DNA of 64,000 nt from Shewanella sp. Arc9-LZ. GTDB taxonomy: Bacteria > Pseudomonadota > Gammaproteobacteria > Enterobacterales > Shewanellaceae. Below, one piece after another: positions 17,381-25,722 of the stretch (the stretch's first letter is position 1; each line of letters starts with the position of its first letter). The notes below the pieces were generated by a model. It did not search any database. It was not told the origin of the DNA and saw only the letters and a list, made by a program, of their open reading frames with translations. A program made the translations under genes and the position numbers. The DNA lies in contig NZ_CP048031.1 in the NCBI RefSeq assembly GCF_010092445.1, positions 310,001-374,000 of the forward strand. Reading direction: 5' to 3'.

Positions 17381-18889
17381 TTGTTAAATGATATTGAGTT
17401 TATTAATGGTTTCTCTGTTGAGTTGAGCGATGATTACCGTTTAGCTAAAAGCTATGTACGCGATATTCCTACCCAAGCGTTAGTTTACATTCGCAGCTTT
17501 ACCCATAAACTCGCCGCTCAATTAGCGGTGCAGCATGATGTAACGTTTACCTCGGCAAACTTGTATGATCGTATCGAGCAGCTAAACCTTCGACGCGTTA
17601 TTGATGTTGCTGCAGTGCGGGCGTTACACCGATTGCGCAGTGATGGTAATCGTGGTGCGCATCCTGAAAAATATCATTTAACTCAAACTCAGCTTGTTAG
17701 CATCGCAGAAAAGTCGATCCATCAAATTCTGCAAATAATTGCAAAGCTATATCCTTCACTGCATCAAGGTGCTGCTCCGCGCTATCAATTTGAAGCATTT
17801 GATTCATATGCTGGCCGCGACTTATGTTATCGCGCAGTGATGAAGAATGACCCCGAAGCACAGTATTTAGTGGGGATGTCACTTAAAGCCAAAGGATTAA
17901 TGCTACAAGAGCAAGAGCGTGCGTTGGCGCAAACCACAGACGGTTCACTCTTAGCAAATTCAAGTTCAAGTTCAGCATCATCACGCTCAACATCGTCAAG
18001 TTCAAATTCAGCAGAATCAAACACTCCAAGCCTTATATCAACCACGGTTGAGCAAACGTCAGCGGATGTATTTGCCCAAGCAGCACATTGGTTTGATATT
18101 GCATCAGTTCATCATCAAGCGGCATTGTTTGAGCATGGCGTGAGCTTACTGCATGGCTATAGTGGTGCGGCAAATCCTGCGACGGGCGAGGCGTTTATTG
18201 CGCAAGCTGCAGCACAAGGTATTGTTAATGCGCAGGCCTTATTAGGTTTCTTTTATCTGGTGGGCAGTGATCAATTTGAAGTGGATATTAATCAAGCCGA
18301 AACATTGCTGACATTAGCCGCTAATGCAGAAGATGCTGAAGCAATGTCAAACCTTGGGGTGCTGTTTTATCAAAACCAACAATTTGAACAAGCTTACTTA
18401 TGGGTAAATAAAGCCGCGCAAACCGGTTACCCGCATGCACAATATCATTTGGCGCTGATGCTTGAACAAGGTGAGGGCTGCCAGGTTGATATCGCTACGA
18501 GCCAGCAATGGATGCAAGAAGCCGCCGAGCAAGGTCAATTAGATGCGATGTTACGTTGTGGCAGTGATATTTTGCACGACGATGGTGCTAGCCAACAGCA
18601 ACTTAATATTGCTGAACACTATTTACATGAAGTGATTAAATACGGCCGTAATGTCACCGCGATGATTGAACTGAGTGTCGCCTTAGCCGACGGCATTTTA
18701 GGCCGTATCGATGTGGTACAAGCAGCGTATTTATTACAACAAGCTAATTTGCACGCCAACGAGATTCAGCGCCAAGTTATCGAACCGCTTTGGCAGTCGT
18801 TACTGATGCAAATTGACAGTGTTATCGCGCTTAATCCAACGGAAGATGAGTTAGCGACCTTGCAACAGGCAAAGTGCTTACTCGCGTAA
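17381..18889 (+). CDS. DUF4145-like plus Sel1-repeat protein
   Basis: 502 residues, no signal peptide. The N-terminus (about 20-120: YVRDIPTQALVYIRSFTHKLAAQLA ... LHRLRSDGNRGAHPEKYH) resembles DUF4145, found with nucleic-acid and defence enzymes. A Ser-rich linker (about 190-212) follows. Residues about 225-440 hold Sel1/TPR-like repeats (GVSLLHGYSGAANPATGEAFIAQAAAQG, NLGVLFYQNQQFEQAYLWVNKAAQTG, HLALMLEQGEGCQVDIATSQQW). Start is TTG at 17381 with a strong AAGGAG 7 bases upstream. Probably a protein-interaction scaffold; no enzyme motif seen. Confidence 0.72.
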   Translation: MLNDIEFINGFSVELSDDYRLAKSYVRDIPTQALVYIRSFTHKLAAQLAVQHDVTFTSANLYDRIEQLNLRRVIDVAAVRALHRLRSDGNRGAHPEKYHLTQTQLVSIAEKSIHQILQIIAKLYPSLHQGAAPRYQFEAFDSYAGRDLCYRAVMKNDPEAQYLVGMSLKAKGLMLQEQERALAQTTDGSLLANSSSSSASSRSTSSSSNSAESNTPSLISTTVEQTSADVFAQAAHWFDIASVHHQAALFEHGVSLLHGYSGAANPATGEAFIAQAAAQGIVNAQALLGFFYLVGSDQFEVDINQAETLLTLAANAEDAEAMSNLGVLFYQNQQFEQAYLWVNKAAQTGYPHAQYHLALMLEQGEGCQVDIATSQQWMQEAAEQGQLDAMLRCGSDILHDDGASQQQLNIAEHYLHEVIKYGRNVTAMIELSVALADGILGRIDVVQAAYLLQQANLHANEIQRQVIEPLWQSLLMQIDSVIALNPTEDELATLQQAKCLLA

Positions 18890-19134
18890 ATTACGTTTGC
18901 TTTATTATGGTTGTTTTTACGTTTGGGGGGGGTATTGCCCAGTAAGGACTCACCGCAGATAAGTTTGTCGCGCGTACCTTCAATTCGCTTTAGTTAGAAA
19001 CAATGCCTAATATTTAACTGATATATATTCAACATATCTCAACCTGCTTTGAAGCGCTTTGTGGAAAAACTTCACAGCAAGCCTAGCCTTACCATGCTCA
19101 TACCAATAGAAAAGGTTAACGACAGGTGCCAGCA

Positions 19135-20982
19135 ATGAATATAACGACTTTGCCACCGCTTCCTGATGCGCATGCACTGGCTGTGTTATTGCTTGTGTTG
19201 CTTGCCCTGTTTCTATTTACCAGAGAATCTATTGCCATTGAGACGTCGAGTCTGTTTATTCTGGCAATGCTGAGCATCGGTTTTACTGTTTTTCCTTACA
19301 TCAATTCGCAGGGGCAACATCTTGAGGCGTTGCAGTTTTTCAGTGGTTTTGGCCATGAAGCGCTGGTGGCAGTGTGTGCCTTAATGATTGCCGGAAATGG
19401 TTTAGTGCGCACCGGAGCGCTAGTACCTCTTGGCCGAATTCTGGCTCGCTTATGGCTTGTGAGCCCCGCATTGAGTATGTTGTTGACCTTGCTGGTTGGC
19501 GCTTTTCTGAGTGCATTTGTCAATAATGTACCGATAGTCGTACTGCTGCTTCCTATTCTAATCAGTGTATCGCTGCGAACCGGAGAGCCAGCTTCGGGGA
19601 TGTTAATGCCAATGGGATTTGCCACTCTGGTGGGCGGTATGAGCACCAGTATTGGCACCTCGACGAATTTGTTAGTTGTTTCAGTTGCTGCAGATATGGG
19701 CTTAAGAAGACTGCAGATGTTTGATTTTTTTGTACCGGCAGCAATCGTTGCCGCGATTGCTATAGTTTATTTATGGTTGATTGCGCCACGCTTACTGCCT
19801 GCTCGTAAGGCCATACTCAGCGATACCTCCCCAAGAATATTTACTGCCCAACTGGTTATATTGGAAGACGGTTTTGCAGTCGGTAAGACATTGACCGAAC
19901 TGATTGAAAAGAGCTCAGGTTTGCTGGAAGTATCACGCATTATGCGGGGCACTGGAACCTATGTTGTACCGTTGCCCGATGCGCAAATTCAGGCTGGGGA
20001 TCGGTTGATGGTGAATGACACTCCGGAAAATTTGAAGGAACTGGAAAGTGCTCTGGATGCCATGCTCTATGTTGGAGATACGCCTGTTGATGAAGAACAT
20101 CCATTATCCGGTGAGGGACAGCAGATTGCCGAAATAGTCGTCATGCAAGGTTCACCTTTGCTTGGTATGACCTTGAGGCAGCTTAACTTTTATGATCGTT
20201 ATCAATTAATGGTGCTGGCAATACATCGAGAGGGAAACTCAGTAGAGACGCTGCGTGAAAAAATAGCACAGGCCCGTTTGCGCATTGGTGATGTTCTTTT
20301 AGTTCAGGGAGATCAAAATACCATAGGCGAAATCAAACGTGCTGGTGAGCTATTAGTGCTCGATGCCACCGCAGATCTTCCGTACACGGATAAAGCGGTA
20401 ACGGCTTTACTGATTATGGCGGCAATTATTCTTGTGTCGGCATTTGGGGGCGTTCCCATTGCGATAAGCGCCGTAGGGGGTGTGCTGCTTATGCTGGTCA
20501 CACGCTGCTTAACCTGGCGTCATGCTTCTATGGCGCTAAGCACTCAGGTCATTTTGATTGTGGCGGCGAGTTTGGCGATGGGGGCGGCATTATTAAAAAC
20601 CGGTGGTGCAGAGTATTTAGCACAAGTATTTGTCGCGTTAACCGCAGGGGCTTCTCCGGCGGTTATTGTATCTGGATTGATGTTGTTAATGGCCATTATG
20701 ACCAATATTGTGTCTAATAATGCTGCTGCAGTCATAGGCACTCCTATTGCTATCAGCATTGCGCAGCAACTGCAGGTTGATCCCGAACCCTTTGTTATTG
20801 CGGTGCTGTTTGGTGCCAATATGAGTTATGCCACCCCTATGGCTTATAAGACTAACCTACTGGTAATGCATGCTGGCGGCTATAAATTTACCGATTTTGT
20901 CCGAGTGGGCGTCCCACTAACGATTATCGTTTGGGTGAGTTTATCGCTATTACTGCCAGTCATGTATTCGCTTAGCTGGTAA
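19135..20982 (+). CDS. SLC13/DASS-type permease with two TrkA-C (RCK_C) domains
   Basis: About 615 residues. Two membrane halves (about 10-220 and 410-612) flank two soluble TrkA-C regulatory domains (about 225-300 and 320-400). The loops FVNNVPIVVLLLPI and MTNIVSNNAAAVIGTPIAI are the paired re-entrant N-rich motifs of the ion transporter/DASS superfamily. GGMSTSIGTSTNLLV is another hallmark. Likely imports an anion (sulfate or dicarboxylate) with sodium; substrate not deducible. Start ATG at 19135 has AGGTG upstream; GTG at 19126 is possible. It uses CTG and GCC codons more than its neighbours, suggesting transfer. Confidence 0.85.
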   Translation: MNITTLPPLPDAHALAVLLLVLLALFLFTRESIAIETSSLFILAMLSIGFTVFPYINSQGQHLEALQFFSGFGHEALVAVCALMIAGNGLVRTGALVPLGRILARLWLVSPALSMLLTLLVGAFLSAFVNNVPIVVLLLPILISVSLRTGEPASGMLMPMGFATLVGGMSTSIGTSTNLLVVSVAADMGLRRLQMFDFFVPAAIVAAIAIVYLWLIAPRLLPARKAILSDTSPRIFTAQLVILEDGFAVGKTLTELIEKSSGLLEVSRIMRGTGTYVVPLPDAQIQAGDRLMVNDTPENLKELESALDAMLYVGDTPVDEEHPLSGEGQQIAEIVVMQGSPLLGMTLRQLNFYDRYQLMVLAIHREGNSVETLREKIAQARLRIGDVLLVQGDQNTIGEIKRAGELLVLDATADLPYTDKAVTALLIMAAIILVSAFGGVPIAISAVGGVLLMLVTRCLTWRHASMALSTQVILIVAASLAMGAALLKTGGAEYLAQVFVALTAGASPAVIVSGLMLLMAIMTNIVSNNAAAVIGTPIAISIAQQLQVDPEPFVIAVLFGANMSYATPMAYKTNLLVMHAGGYKFTDFVRVGVPLTIIVWVSLSLLLPVMYSLSW

Positions 20983-21279
20983 TCTTTGACGTGGCTGTTT
21001 ATTCTTTATTGGCTACGGCCACTAACGTAGTTGGTTCTGACCACTTCAAAGCTAGTTATGTAAGTCATTTATGCAGTAAAGTGAGTTAGCAAGGTACATC
21101 AGGGAAAGGCAATAATCGAAAAAGATGAAAGCTAACAAAACCCACCTTAAAAGGTGTAATCAGAACAGGAAATTAGCCAAAAGATTGTACAAAATACCAC
21201 TACCGTTAAAAAGCGAATTCCTATAGCATCTTACGTTAAGAAAAAAGTTACCCGTTAACTTGGATGTGGCTTCGACCAA
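20983..21279. other. Intergenic stretch before the toxin cassette
   Basis: About 300 bases without a convincing gene. It contains a small hairpin CACCTT/AAGGTG (21143-21156), an open run of 33 codons from ATG 21125, and short basic peptides in shifting frames (for example IPIASYVKKKVTR near 21215-21255). These look like remnants of a decayed small gene, but no family is recognisable. Confidence 0.4.
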
Positions 21280-21339
21280 GTCCAACAAGCGATTTATGCG
21301 TCGCAAACAGCGCAACTCATAAATACTAAAACGTTAACT
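21280..21339. other. attC-like site, left boundary of the toxin cassette (candidate)
   Basis: GTCCAAC at 21280-21286 fits the integron R'' consensus RYYYAAC exactly. ATTTATG (21292-21298) pairs with CATAAAT (21318-21324), and GTT at 21333-21335 pairs with the AAC. The spacers are unequal (5 and 8 bases), which is atypical. The inferred cut is between G21333 and T21334, 30 bases before the toxin start, as usual for cassette 5' ends. Confidence 0.4.
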
Positions 21340-21363
21340 CTTAATCATGGAAAGGACATCATC

Positions 21364-21741
21364 ATGTTTCCAATGGAATTTTACATCCTCCCTGAAGAGC
21401 TCTTCCGACTAGGTAATTCCACAAGTCCAAAGCTTGCCAATGTACGCGCTAGAGACGTAGATATAATCGAAATTAACGGTATTAAGGTTATTATCGCAAA
21501 CGGTAAAGGCATTAGCGTCTTTGATAAGGTTGGGATCAACGAATCGCCAATGACAGGTTGGGCGTGGCGATTCGCTCCTAACACTAGGCCTCCGGTTGGT
21601 TTAAAGATGGTTCAGGATAAACCCCATCACTATTGTATTTCACCGGCGTGTAATATGCCTGTTGATAAATACAAAGGATTACTTGAAGAAATGGCATTGA
21701 TTGCCACTCGGGTGTTCAAAAAAGAAGGCAAATTTGCATGA
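21364..21741 (+). CDS. Tse2-like ADP-ribosyltransferase-fold toxin
   Basis: 125 residues, no signal peptide. The central and C-terminal part resembles the toxin Tse2 of Pseudomonas aeruginosa, a type VI effector with an ADP-ribosyltransferase-like fold: GKGISVFDKVG matches the Tse2 GxSVFDxxG motif, and PPVGLKMVQDKPHHY...ISPA matches its PPxLxVxxD...THYxIMPA block. It is shorter than Tse2 (158), lacking much of its N-terminus. ATG has AAAGGA 9 bases upstream. The next gene overlaps its stop by ATGA, so the pair is a likely toxin-antitoxin unit with no secretion genes nearby. Recognition is from memory of motifs; target unknown. Confidence 0.72.
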   Translation: MFPMEFYILPEELFRLGNSTSPKLANVRARDVDIIEINGIKVIIANGKGISVFDKVGINESPMTGWAWRFAPNTRPPVGLKMVQDKPHHYCISPACNMPVDKYKGLLEEMALIATRVFKKEGKFA

Positions 21742-21971
21742 GTAGTATTCAACTCGATTTAACCGTTTCTGAAGCCAAAATTATTCTTGAGGCTCTGACA
21801 GAAATGGAAGCCAAGATGACTGCCATCTGCGAAACCTCTGCAGATGAAGATGAGGTTGCTGATGTTGGAAATGACCTCATTGAGGTTCGGCTGCTGTTAA
21901 ACCCTCTCAAGAAGCAAGCAATTACTCAGTTTGGTGAAAATGTAATAAATTTTTCTCGAGAGCTACTATAA
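21738..21971 (+). CDS. Probable antitoxin/immunity partner of the Tse2-like toxin
   Basis: 77 residues, acidic (many Glu and Asp), predicted two long helices with a short acidic link (residues 10-35 and 46-70). No DNA-binding motif is evident. It starts inside the stop of the toxin gene (ATGA overlap) and ends 2 bases before an attC-like palindrome. Role is inferred from size, charge and coupling; I know no named family for it. Toxin-first order is less common among toxin-antitoxin operons. Confidence 0.6.
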   Translation: MSSIQLDLTVSEAKIILEALTEMEAKMTAICETSADEDEVADVGNDLIEVRLLLNPLKKQAITQFGENVINFSRELL

Positions 21972-21972
21972 A

Positions 21973-22081
21973 GTTAACAAACAAAGTCACTGCGACCAAA
22001 TACTCTTCACTTCGTTTTCGTGCCGAAAAATGCTCTCACAAAAACAAAGCTCCGGTATTTGGCGCGTGCTTTGGACGTTAC
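21973..22081. other. attC-like imperfect palindrome, right end of the toxin cassette
   Basis: Arms pair over 23 bp: TAAC (21975-21978) with GTTA (22077-22080); unpaired spacer 21979-21981 against 22074-22076; CAAAG (21982-21986) with CTTTG (22069-22073); CAC with GTG; GCG with CGC; and CCAAATAC (21996-22003) with GTATTTGG (22055-22062). Bases T21987, T21991 and A21995 have no partner, giving extrahelical bases on one strand. That set of R box, spacer and L box with extrahelical bases is the attC design. The 51-base centre would be the variable loop. Inferred cut between G22077 and T22078. Confidence 0.55.
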
Positions 22082-22690
22082 CCATAGAAATTTTAATCCG
22101 AAACTCACGAACTAGAGTTAGGAATCTAACGCACTTTTGTCCATAAATGCGTCAAATACCTTGCTTGAAAATGGATAAATTCAACTCTGAACTTGTGGCC
22201 GTTGAAGACTCTTTATAAAAGAATGTGTGAGCCTGATAGGACGTCAGGCTAGCTTTCGCGGTACAGGATGTAACATCGAAAGCGTTAGCATTTTCACTTT
22301 TTATTACAAGATGGGTCGAAGATGGTTACATACGCAGTCAGAAGCTGGATCAATTTCCGTCGCAATGTGTTCGCTGCTGATCCCTTTTTTGCCCGAGCAA
22401 GGTGGAACCTTGCGATGTTAATCTGGTGTGGGTGAAGCGCCACGACGTTAGTGGCCGCAGGCCATATCTTAAATACACTTTTGTCCAAAAATCAGCAAGC
22501 GTATTAGCTTTTATCATTTGCACAATGGTCACTCTTCCACACCTAGATAATCGCCAGTCAGTTCGGTAATCTAGCAGTGTACGATGGTTAAAAATGTCAT
22601 TTCAGGCTTAAAGTTCAGGGCTAAATAGTGGTGCACCTAACCACGGAATATAGCTGATTTGTTTTATCTAAGACTATGAAAAAATACTAA
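22082..22690. other. Structured non-coding island after the cassette
   Basis: About 600 bases with no credible gene but many short perfect hairpins: TTCAAC/GTTGAA (near 22170-22205), AGCCTGA/TCAGGCT (22230-22250), GCTTTCG/CGAAAGC (22253-22283), GCAAGGT/ACCTTGC (about 22398-22414), GCCAC/GTGGC (about 22438-22455), TGGCC/GGCCA. A near-identical 17-base motif, CACTTTTGTCCATAAAT and CACTTTTGTCCAAAAAT, occurs in the same orientation at 22132-22148 and 22476-22492. Likely a dispersed intergenic repeat or remains of other cassettes; I cannot identify it. Confidence 0.5.
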
Positions 22691-22727
22691 AAATAAAACG
22701 GCCAGCGTTGTGCTGGCCGTTTTATTT
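22691..22727. terminator. Strong bidirectional terminator downstream of the SDR gene
   Basis: A 16-bp perfect stem (AAATAAAACGGCCAGC, loop GTTGT, and complement) with A and T tracts on the two sides. It lies 42 bases after the stop of the leftward SDR gene. Confidence 0.92.
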
Positions 22728-22768
22728 CAGTGTTTATAGTGTTGTTAGGCGAATGCCTACTGAATGGA

Positions 22769-23407
22769 TTAATTTAGGACATCAGTGAGGGATTTACTGC
22801 CATTAAATAATTCAAAGACTTTGCCGCCTAGCTGTGGTTTTCCTACAGCGTAAGTCAGTGCGCGAGCAACATCTTCTCTGTTAATGGTCATTTTTTCTTT
22901 GCTGCTCGGCCGTTGGGTTTGGACTTTACCTGTGGCACTATCATCGGTTAATGAACCCGGTCTAAATATAGTGTAGTTAAGCCCACTGCTGATCAAGTAT
23001 TCATCGGCCATGTGTTTGGCAACTAAGTAAGGCTTCATTTTTTCTGAGCCTTGGTCGGGATCGTCAGCGCCGATAGAGCTGACCATAATGAAATGTGACA
23101 CATTAGCCGCTTTTGCGTAATCAATGGCTTTACAGGCCGCCCATAAATCAATGAGCATAGTTTTGTCTGCACCTGTTTTACCACCTGAGCCAGCGCTGAA
23201 AATGACCTGATCGCAATCGTTAAATGCTTGGCTAAAGTCCTGTTCTAAATCCGCTTCAACTATGTCTAGCTTCTTATCGCTGGCGATATCAGCCAATTTA
23301 TTTTTATCTCGCACTAACGCTATGACTGATTGGCCATCTGCTAATAGCTGCTTTGTCGCCATGTTACCGATCTGTCCGCTTGCGCCTAAAATGAGTGTCT
23401 TGTTCAT
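22769..23407 (-). CDS. NAD(P)-binding atypical SDR (YhfK/NmrA-like)
   Basis: 212-residue Rossmann protein. TLILGASGQIGNMATKQLL is the dinucleotide loop (GxxGxxG), followed by VEADLEQD, VIFSAGSGGKTG, VSSIGADDPDQ and NYTIFRPGSLTDD. It fits the SDR_a5-like group of NAD(P)H-binding proteins, some of which are redox sensors or quinone reductases. The usual YxxxK pair is seen only partly (PYLVAKHM). Substrate unknown. GAGGAG ribosome site. Single gene with its own terminator. Confidence 0.82.
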   Translation of the reverse strand: MNKTLILGASGQIGNMATKQLLADGQSVIALVRDKNKLADIASDKKLDIVEADLEQDFSQAFNDCDQVIFSAGSGGKTGADKTMLIDLWAACKAIDYAKAANVSHFIMVSSIGADDPDQGSEKMKPYLVAKHMADEYLISSGLNYTIFRPGSLTDDSATGKVQTQRPSSKEKMTINREDVARALTYAVGKPQLGGKVFELFNGSKSLTDVLN

Positions 23408-23650
23408 TTTATCTTCTCCTCAGTATCGAATTTTTGGCTTATATTACTGGCAAATGTGGCAGCATCGTTTGCTACTCTATTTGCCCGCCTTCTAATAACA
23501 TTGGGGTTTGATCTGCGCGATTCAATGCCTAAGAGGTGACTAGTGTTTAGCCGCTCTTTATGTTTTACATAAATAATAAACAAAGCCAATACCAATTTGG
23601 ACAAATGGCTAGAATCGGTAAGGTTGTCACTAAACGCATCTAACGGTTAG

Positions 23651-23989
23651 TTAATCTGCCTGATGCTCAAATGTGCGACCAGTGTGTTGAGTTTGAGTCG
23701 ATTTAGGTCGGCTAAACATATCTGCGTAAGGCGCTGCTTGTTCGCGCTGAACATCAGCGCGGTCTTGGTAGATATCACCTTGTTGAGCTTGTGACTGGTT
23801 TCTCTGCAATATTTTTTTACCTAATAGTTGTAAAGTAATAAAGCTTAATAAGCCCAGTAACAATAAAAAGGGTAATAGCACAATTGTGGTTAATGCGATG
23901 CTAAAAAACATCAGTAATGCCAAAATGGGGTTCATAGCCGAGAATCGACTTTTTAAATTGGCAGTGTGGAATGATTGATTAAATTTCAT
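23651..23989 (-). CDS. Small membrane protein, paralogue A
   Basis: 112 residues. A basic N-terminus is followed by a long hydrophobic stretch (about residues 19-57) that could form two membrane helices, then a hydrophilic tail containing GDIYQDRADVQRE. The tail motif recurs as DDIYHDHPNIERE in the gene at 24300-24617, so the two are paralogues. Not a family I recognise. AGGAG ribosome site 6 bases before the ATG. Confidence 0.62.
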   Translation of the reverse strand: MKFNQSFHTANLKSRFSAMNPILALLMFFSIALTTIVLLPFLLLLGLLSFITLQLLGKKILQRNQSQAQQGDIYQDRADVQREQAAPYADMFSRPKSTQTQHTGRTFEHQAD

Positions 23990-24299
23990 AATGGCTCCTG
24001 AATGCGCTTAGTCTGAAAATAGGTGTCTAAAAAACGTTATCTATAAATCAGTAACGATGACTTAATGTACAGCTTGCAACGTTTTGACATAATATGTCAC
24101 GTTAAACCTAGTTAATGTGTTAAGTTTGAGAGCGAAAGTTATTGCCCACACAGACAATGCCAAAGGGTTAATCGAGACTAGATTTAGGCATACTGTTTAT
24201 AAAATGCTTTTAGTGATGGTTACTTTCGCTGTCATGTTATAACGGCTGCATGATGGTCAATAAGTTAGTCAATACTAACCTGTTATTTTTCAACTTTAG
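23990..24299. promoter_or_regulatory. Intergenic region with a 15-bp palindrome (24085-24099)
   Basis: 310 bases between the two paralogous small membrane genes. TGACATAATATGTCA is a perfect dyad about one axis, extended outward by AACG and CGTT. It lies about 96 bases upstream of the 23989 start and is a candidate operator; no regulator can be assigned. I see no gene in the rest of the gap. Confidence 0.42.
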
Positions 24300-24617
24300 T
24301 TACGATAGTCCTGCAGATTTGGCATGACTCAAACGAGATTTCTGATTCGAGTTTTCTCGTTCAATATTTGGATGATCATGATAAATATCATCTTTGGGAT
24401 TAGCTGTTGAAAGGGGTGATGATGCAGTACGATGCTGGCGCATGTATTGGCGTCTTAACAGTGTCATACCGATGAAACCTACAAACACAAACAGTAATAT
24501 TAACGGTAACAATAGCAAGCCGCCGATCAAGACTGTGGCAACCGTTGTTAATGCTGCCAATGGTCGCATTTTTTGCAGGCTTTGCATTATTTTGTGAGTG
24601 TAAATTGAACTGAACAT
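24300..24617 (-). CDS. Small membrane protein, paralogue B
   Basis: 105 residues with one long or two short hydrophobic helices (about 20-52), a basic segment (RRQYMRQHR) and a hydrophilic tail with DDIYHDHPNIERENS. Same layout and tail motif as the protein at 23651-23989. Function unknown; the tail faces the cytoplasm if the positive-inside rule holds. Ribosome site GGAG/AGAGG just upstream. Confidence 0.6.
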   Translation of the reverse strand: MFSSIYTHKIMQSLQKMRPLAALTTVATVLIGGLLLLPLILLFVFVGFIGMTLLRRQYMRQHRTASSPLSTANPKDDIYHDHPNIERENSNQKSRLSHAKSAGLS

Positions 24618-24738
24618 CCTCTGATCTCCGAGGGTTTACCCTATTACATAATCCATCAGGTTGGCTTGATGGATTATTTGTCATCTAGTCGTTTTATTTG
24701 AGTGTTGCGCGAGCTAAAAGTTCAATTTAGGCTCAATG

Positions 24739-25722
24739 TCAGCCGTTGTGTTTACTAATATGTTGGTTCGCGATGGCTTTATCGACGCTGCTGAAAATAA
24801 TATTGCGAAACCATTGATGTCCCGGCTCTTGATTATTTCGTTCATGCCATAAAAACACATAAGCCATAGGCATAAACTCAAAGGGTAAGGGAATGGGCAC
24901 CAGCGAATATAGTTTTTGTGCATGGTTAGCAAAGCTAGAGGGCAAGGTAAAAATTAAATCGGTATTGGCACAAACGCTGGCAGCACCATAAAAATCTGGC
25001 ACTGTGGTCGATAGGTTACGATGTAAGCCCAAGTTGGCTAAGTGGTAATCGAGTGCCCACCAATCGTTACCTTCACATCTTACCTGTACATGAGACATGT
25101 TAAGGTAGTGAGCTTGATCCCAGCGACCATCTTTTACAGCCTGTAAAATAGGATGATTTTTACGCACTAAGCAAACTTGATGATCGTTAAATAAGACTTG
25201 TGATTCAATGCCTTCAGGTACGTTGTCAATATTGACGTCGGTTTGAGGCAGAATATCTCGACCTGCAATGCCAAAATCTATTTGTCCTTGCTGTAGGTCT
25301 TGCATGGATTTTTCGGTCCAAACATAGGAATCTAATTTTATTAACGGTGCCTGTTGTAATAATGGTCCGATAAAATAGGGAATTAAGGTTTCATAAGCAC
25401 TTTCGACCATCGAGAATGAAAATTGGCGGTTACTGGTCGCCGGATGAAAGGTTGGCGGTTGCGTAAGTTGATACAAGTTTTGTAATACTAACGGCAGTTG
25501 TTGTCTTAATGCATCAGCATGTGCGGTTGGCTTTAAGCCGTGTGCTGTGCGTTGAAACAGTGGATCGTCTAATGTTTCTCGCAACCGATTTAAGCTTTTA
25601 CTGACAGCAGATTGACTCACATGCAAGCGATGGGCAGCCCGAGTGACGCTTTGCTCCTCAAGTAATACTTGTAGAATGACTAATAGATTAAGATCGATTC
25701 GAGCAAGGTTGTCTAAATTCAT
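24739..25722 (-). CDS. LysR-type transcriptional regulator
   Basis: 327 residues. N-terminal winged helix-turn-helix (LLVILQVLLEEQSVTRAAHRLHVSQSAVSKSLNRLRETLDDPLFQRT) and a periplasmic-binding-like effector domain (about 90-310). The N-terminus resembles the NodD/LeuO/MexT branch. Divergent from an MFS efflux gene 126 bases away, so it probably controls that exporter and itself. Effector unknown. Confidence 0.9.
   Translation of the reverse strand: MNLDNLARIDLNLLVILQVLLEEQSVTRAAHRLHVSQSAVSKSLNRLRETLDDPLFQRTAHGLKPTAHADALRQQLPLVLQNLYQLTQPPTFHPATSNRQFSFSMVESAYETLIPYFIGPLLQQAPLIKLDSYVWTEKSMQDLQQGQIDFGIAGRDILPQTDVNIDNVPEGIESQVLFNDHQVCLVRKNHPILQAVKDGRWDQAHYLNMSHVQVRCEGNDWWALDYHLANLGLHRNLSTTVPDFYGAASVCANTDLIFTLPSSFANHAQKLYSLVPIPLPFEFMPMAYVFLWHERNNQEPGHQWFRNIIFSSVDKAIANQHISKHNG

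Noticed and set aside
21125..21226. 33-codon frame starting MKANKTHLKRCNQ
   Set aside because: No ribosome site and no family; probably chance or a relic.
22227..22488. Small frames on both strands in the hairpin island
   Set aside because: Composition looks random and they overlap strong hairpins on opposite strands.
22223..22490. Possible group II intron (GTGTG start)
   Set aside because: No domain V, no reverse transcriptase and too short.
23404..23604. 66-codon minus-strand frame upstream of the SDR gene
   Set aside because: Overlaps the ribosome-site region of the SDR gene and shows no family features.
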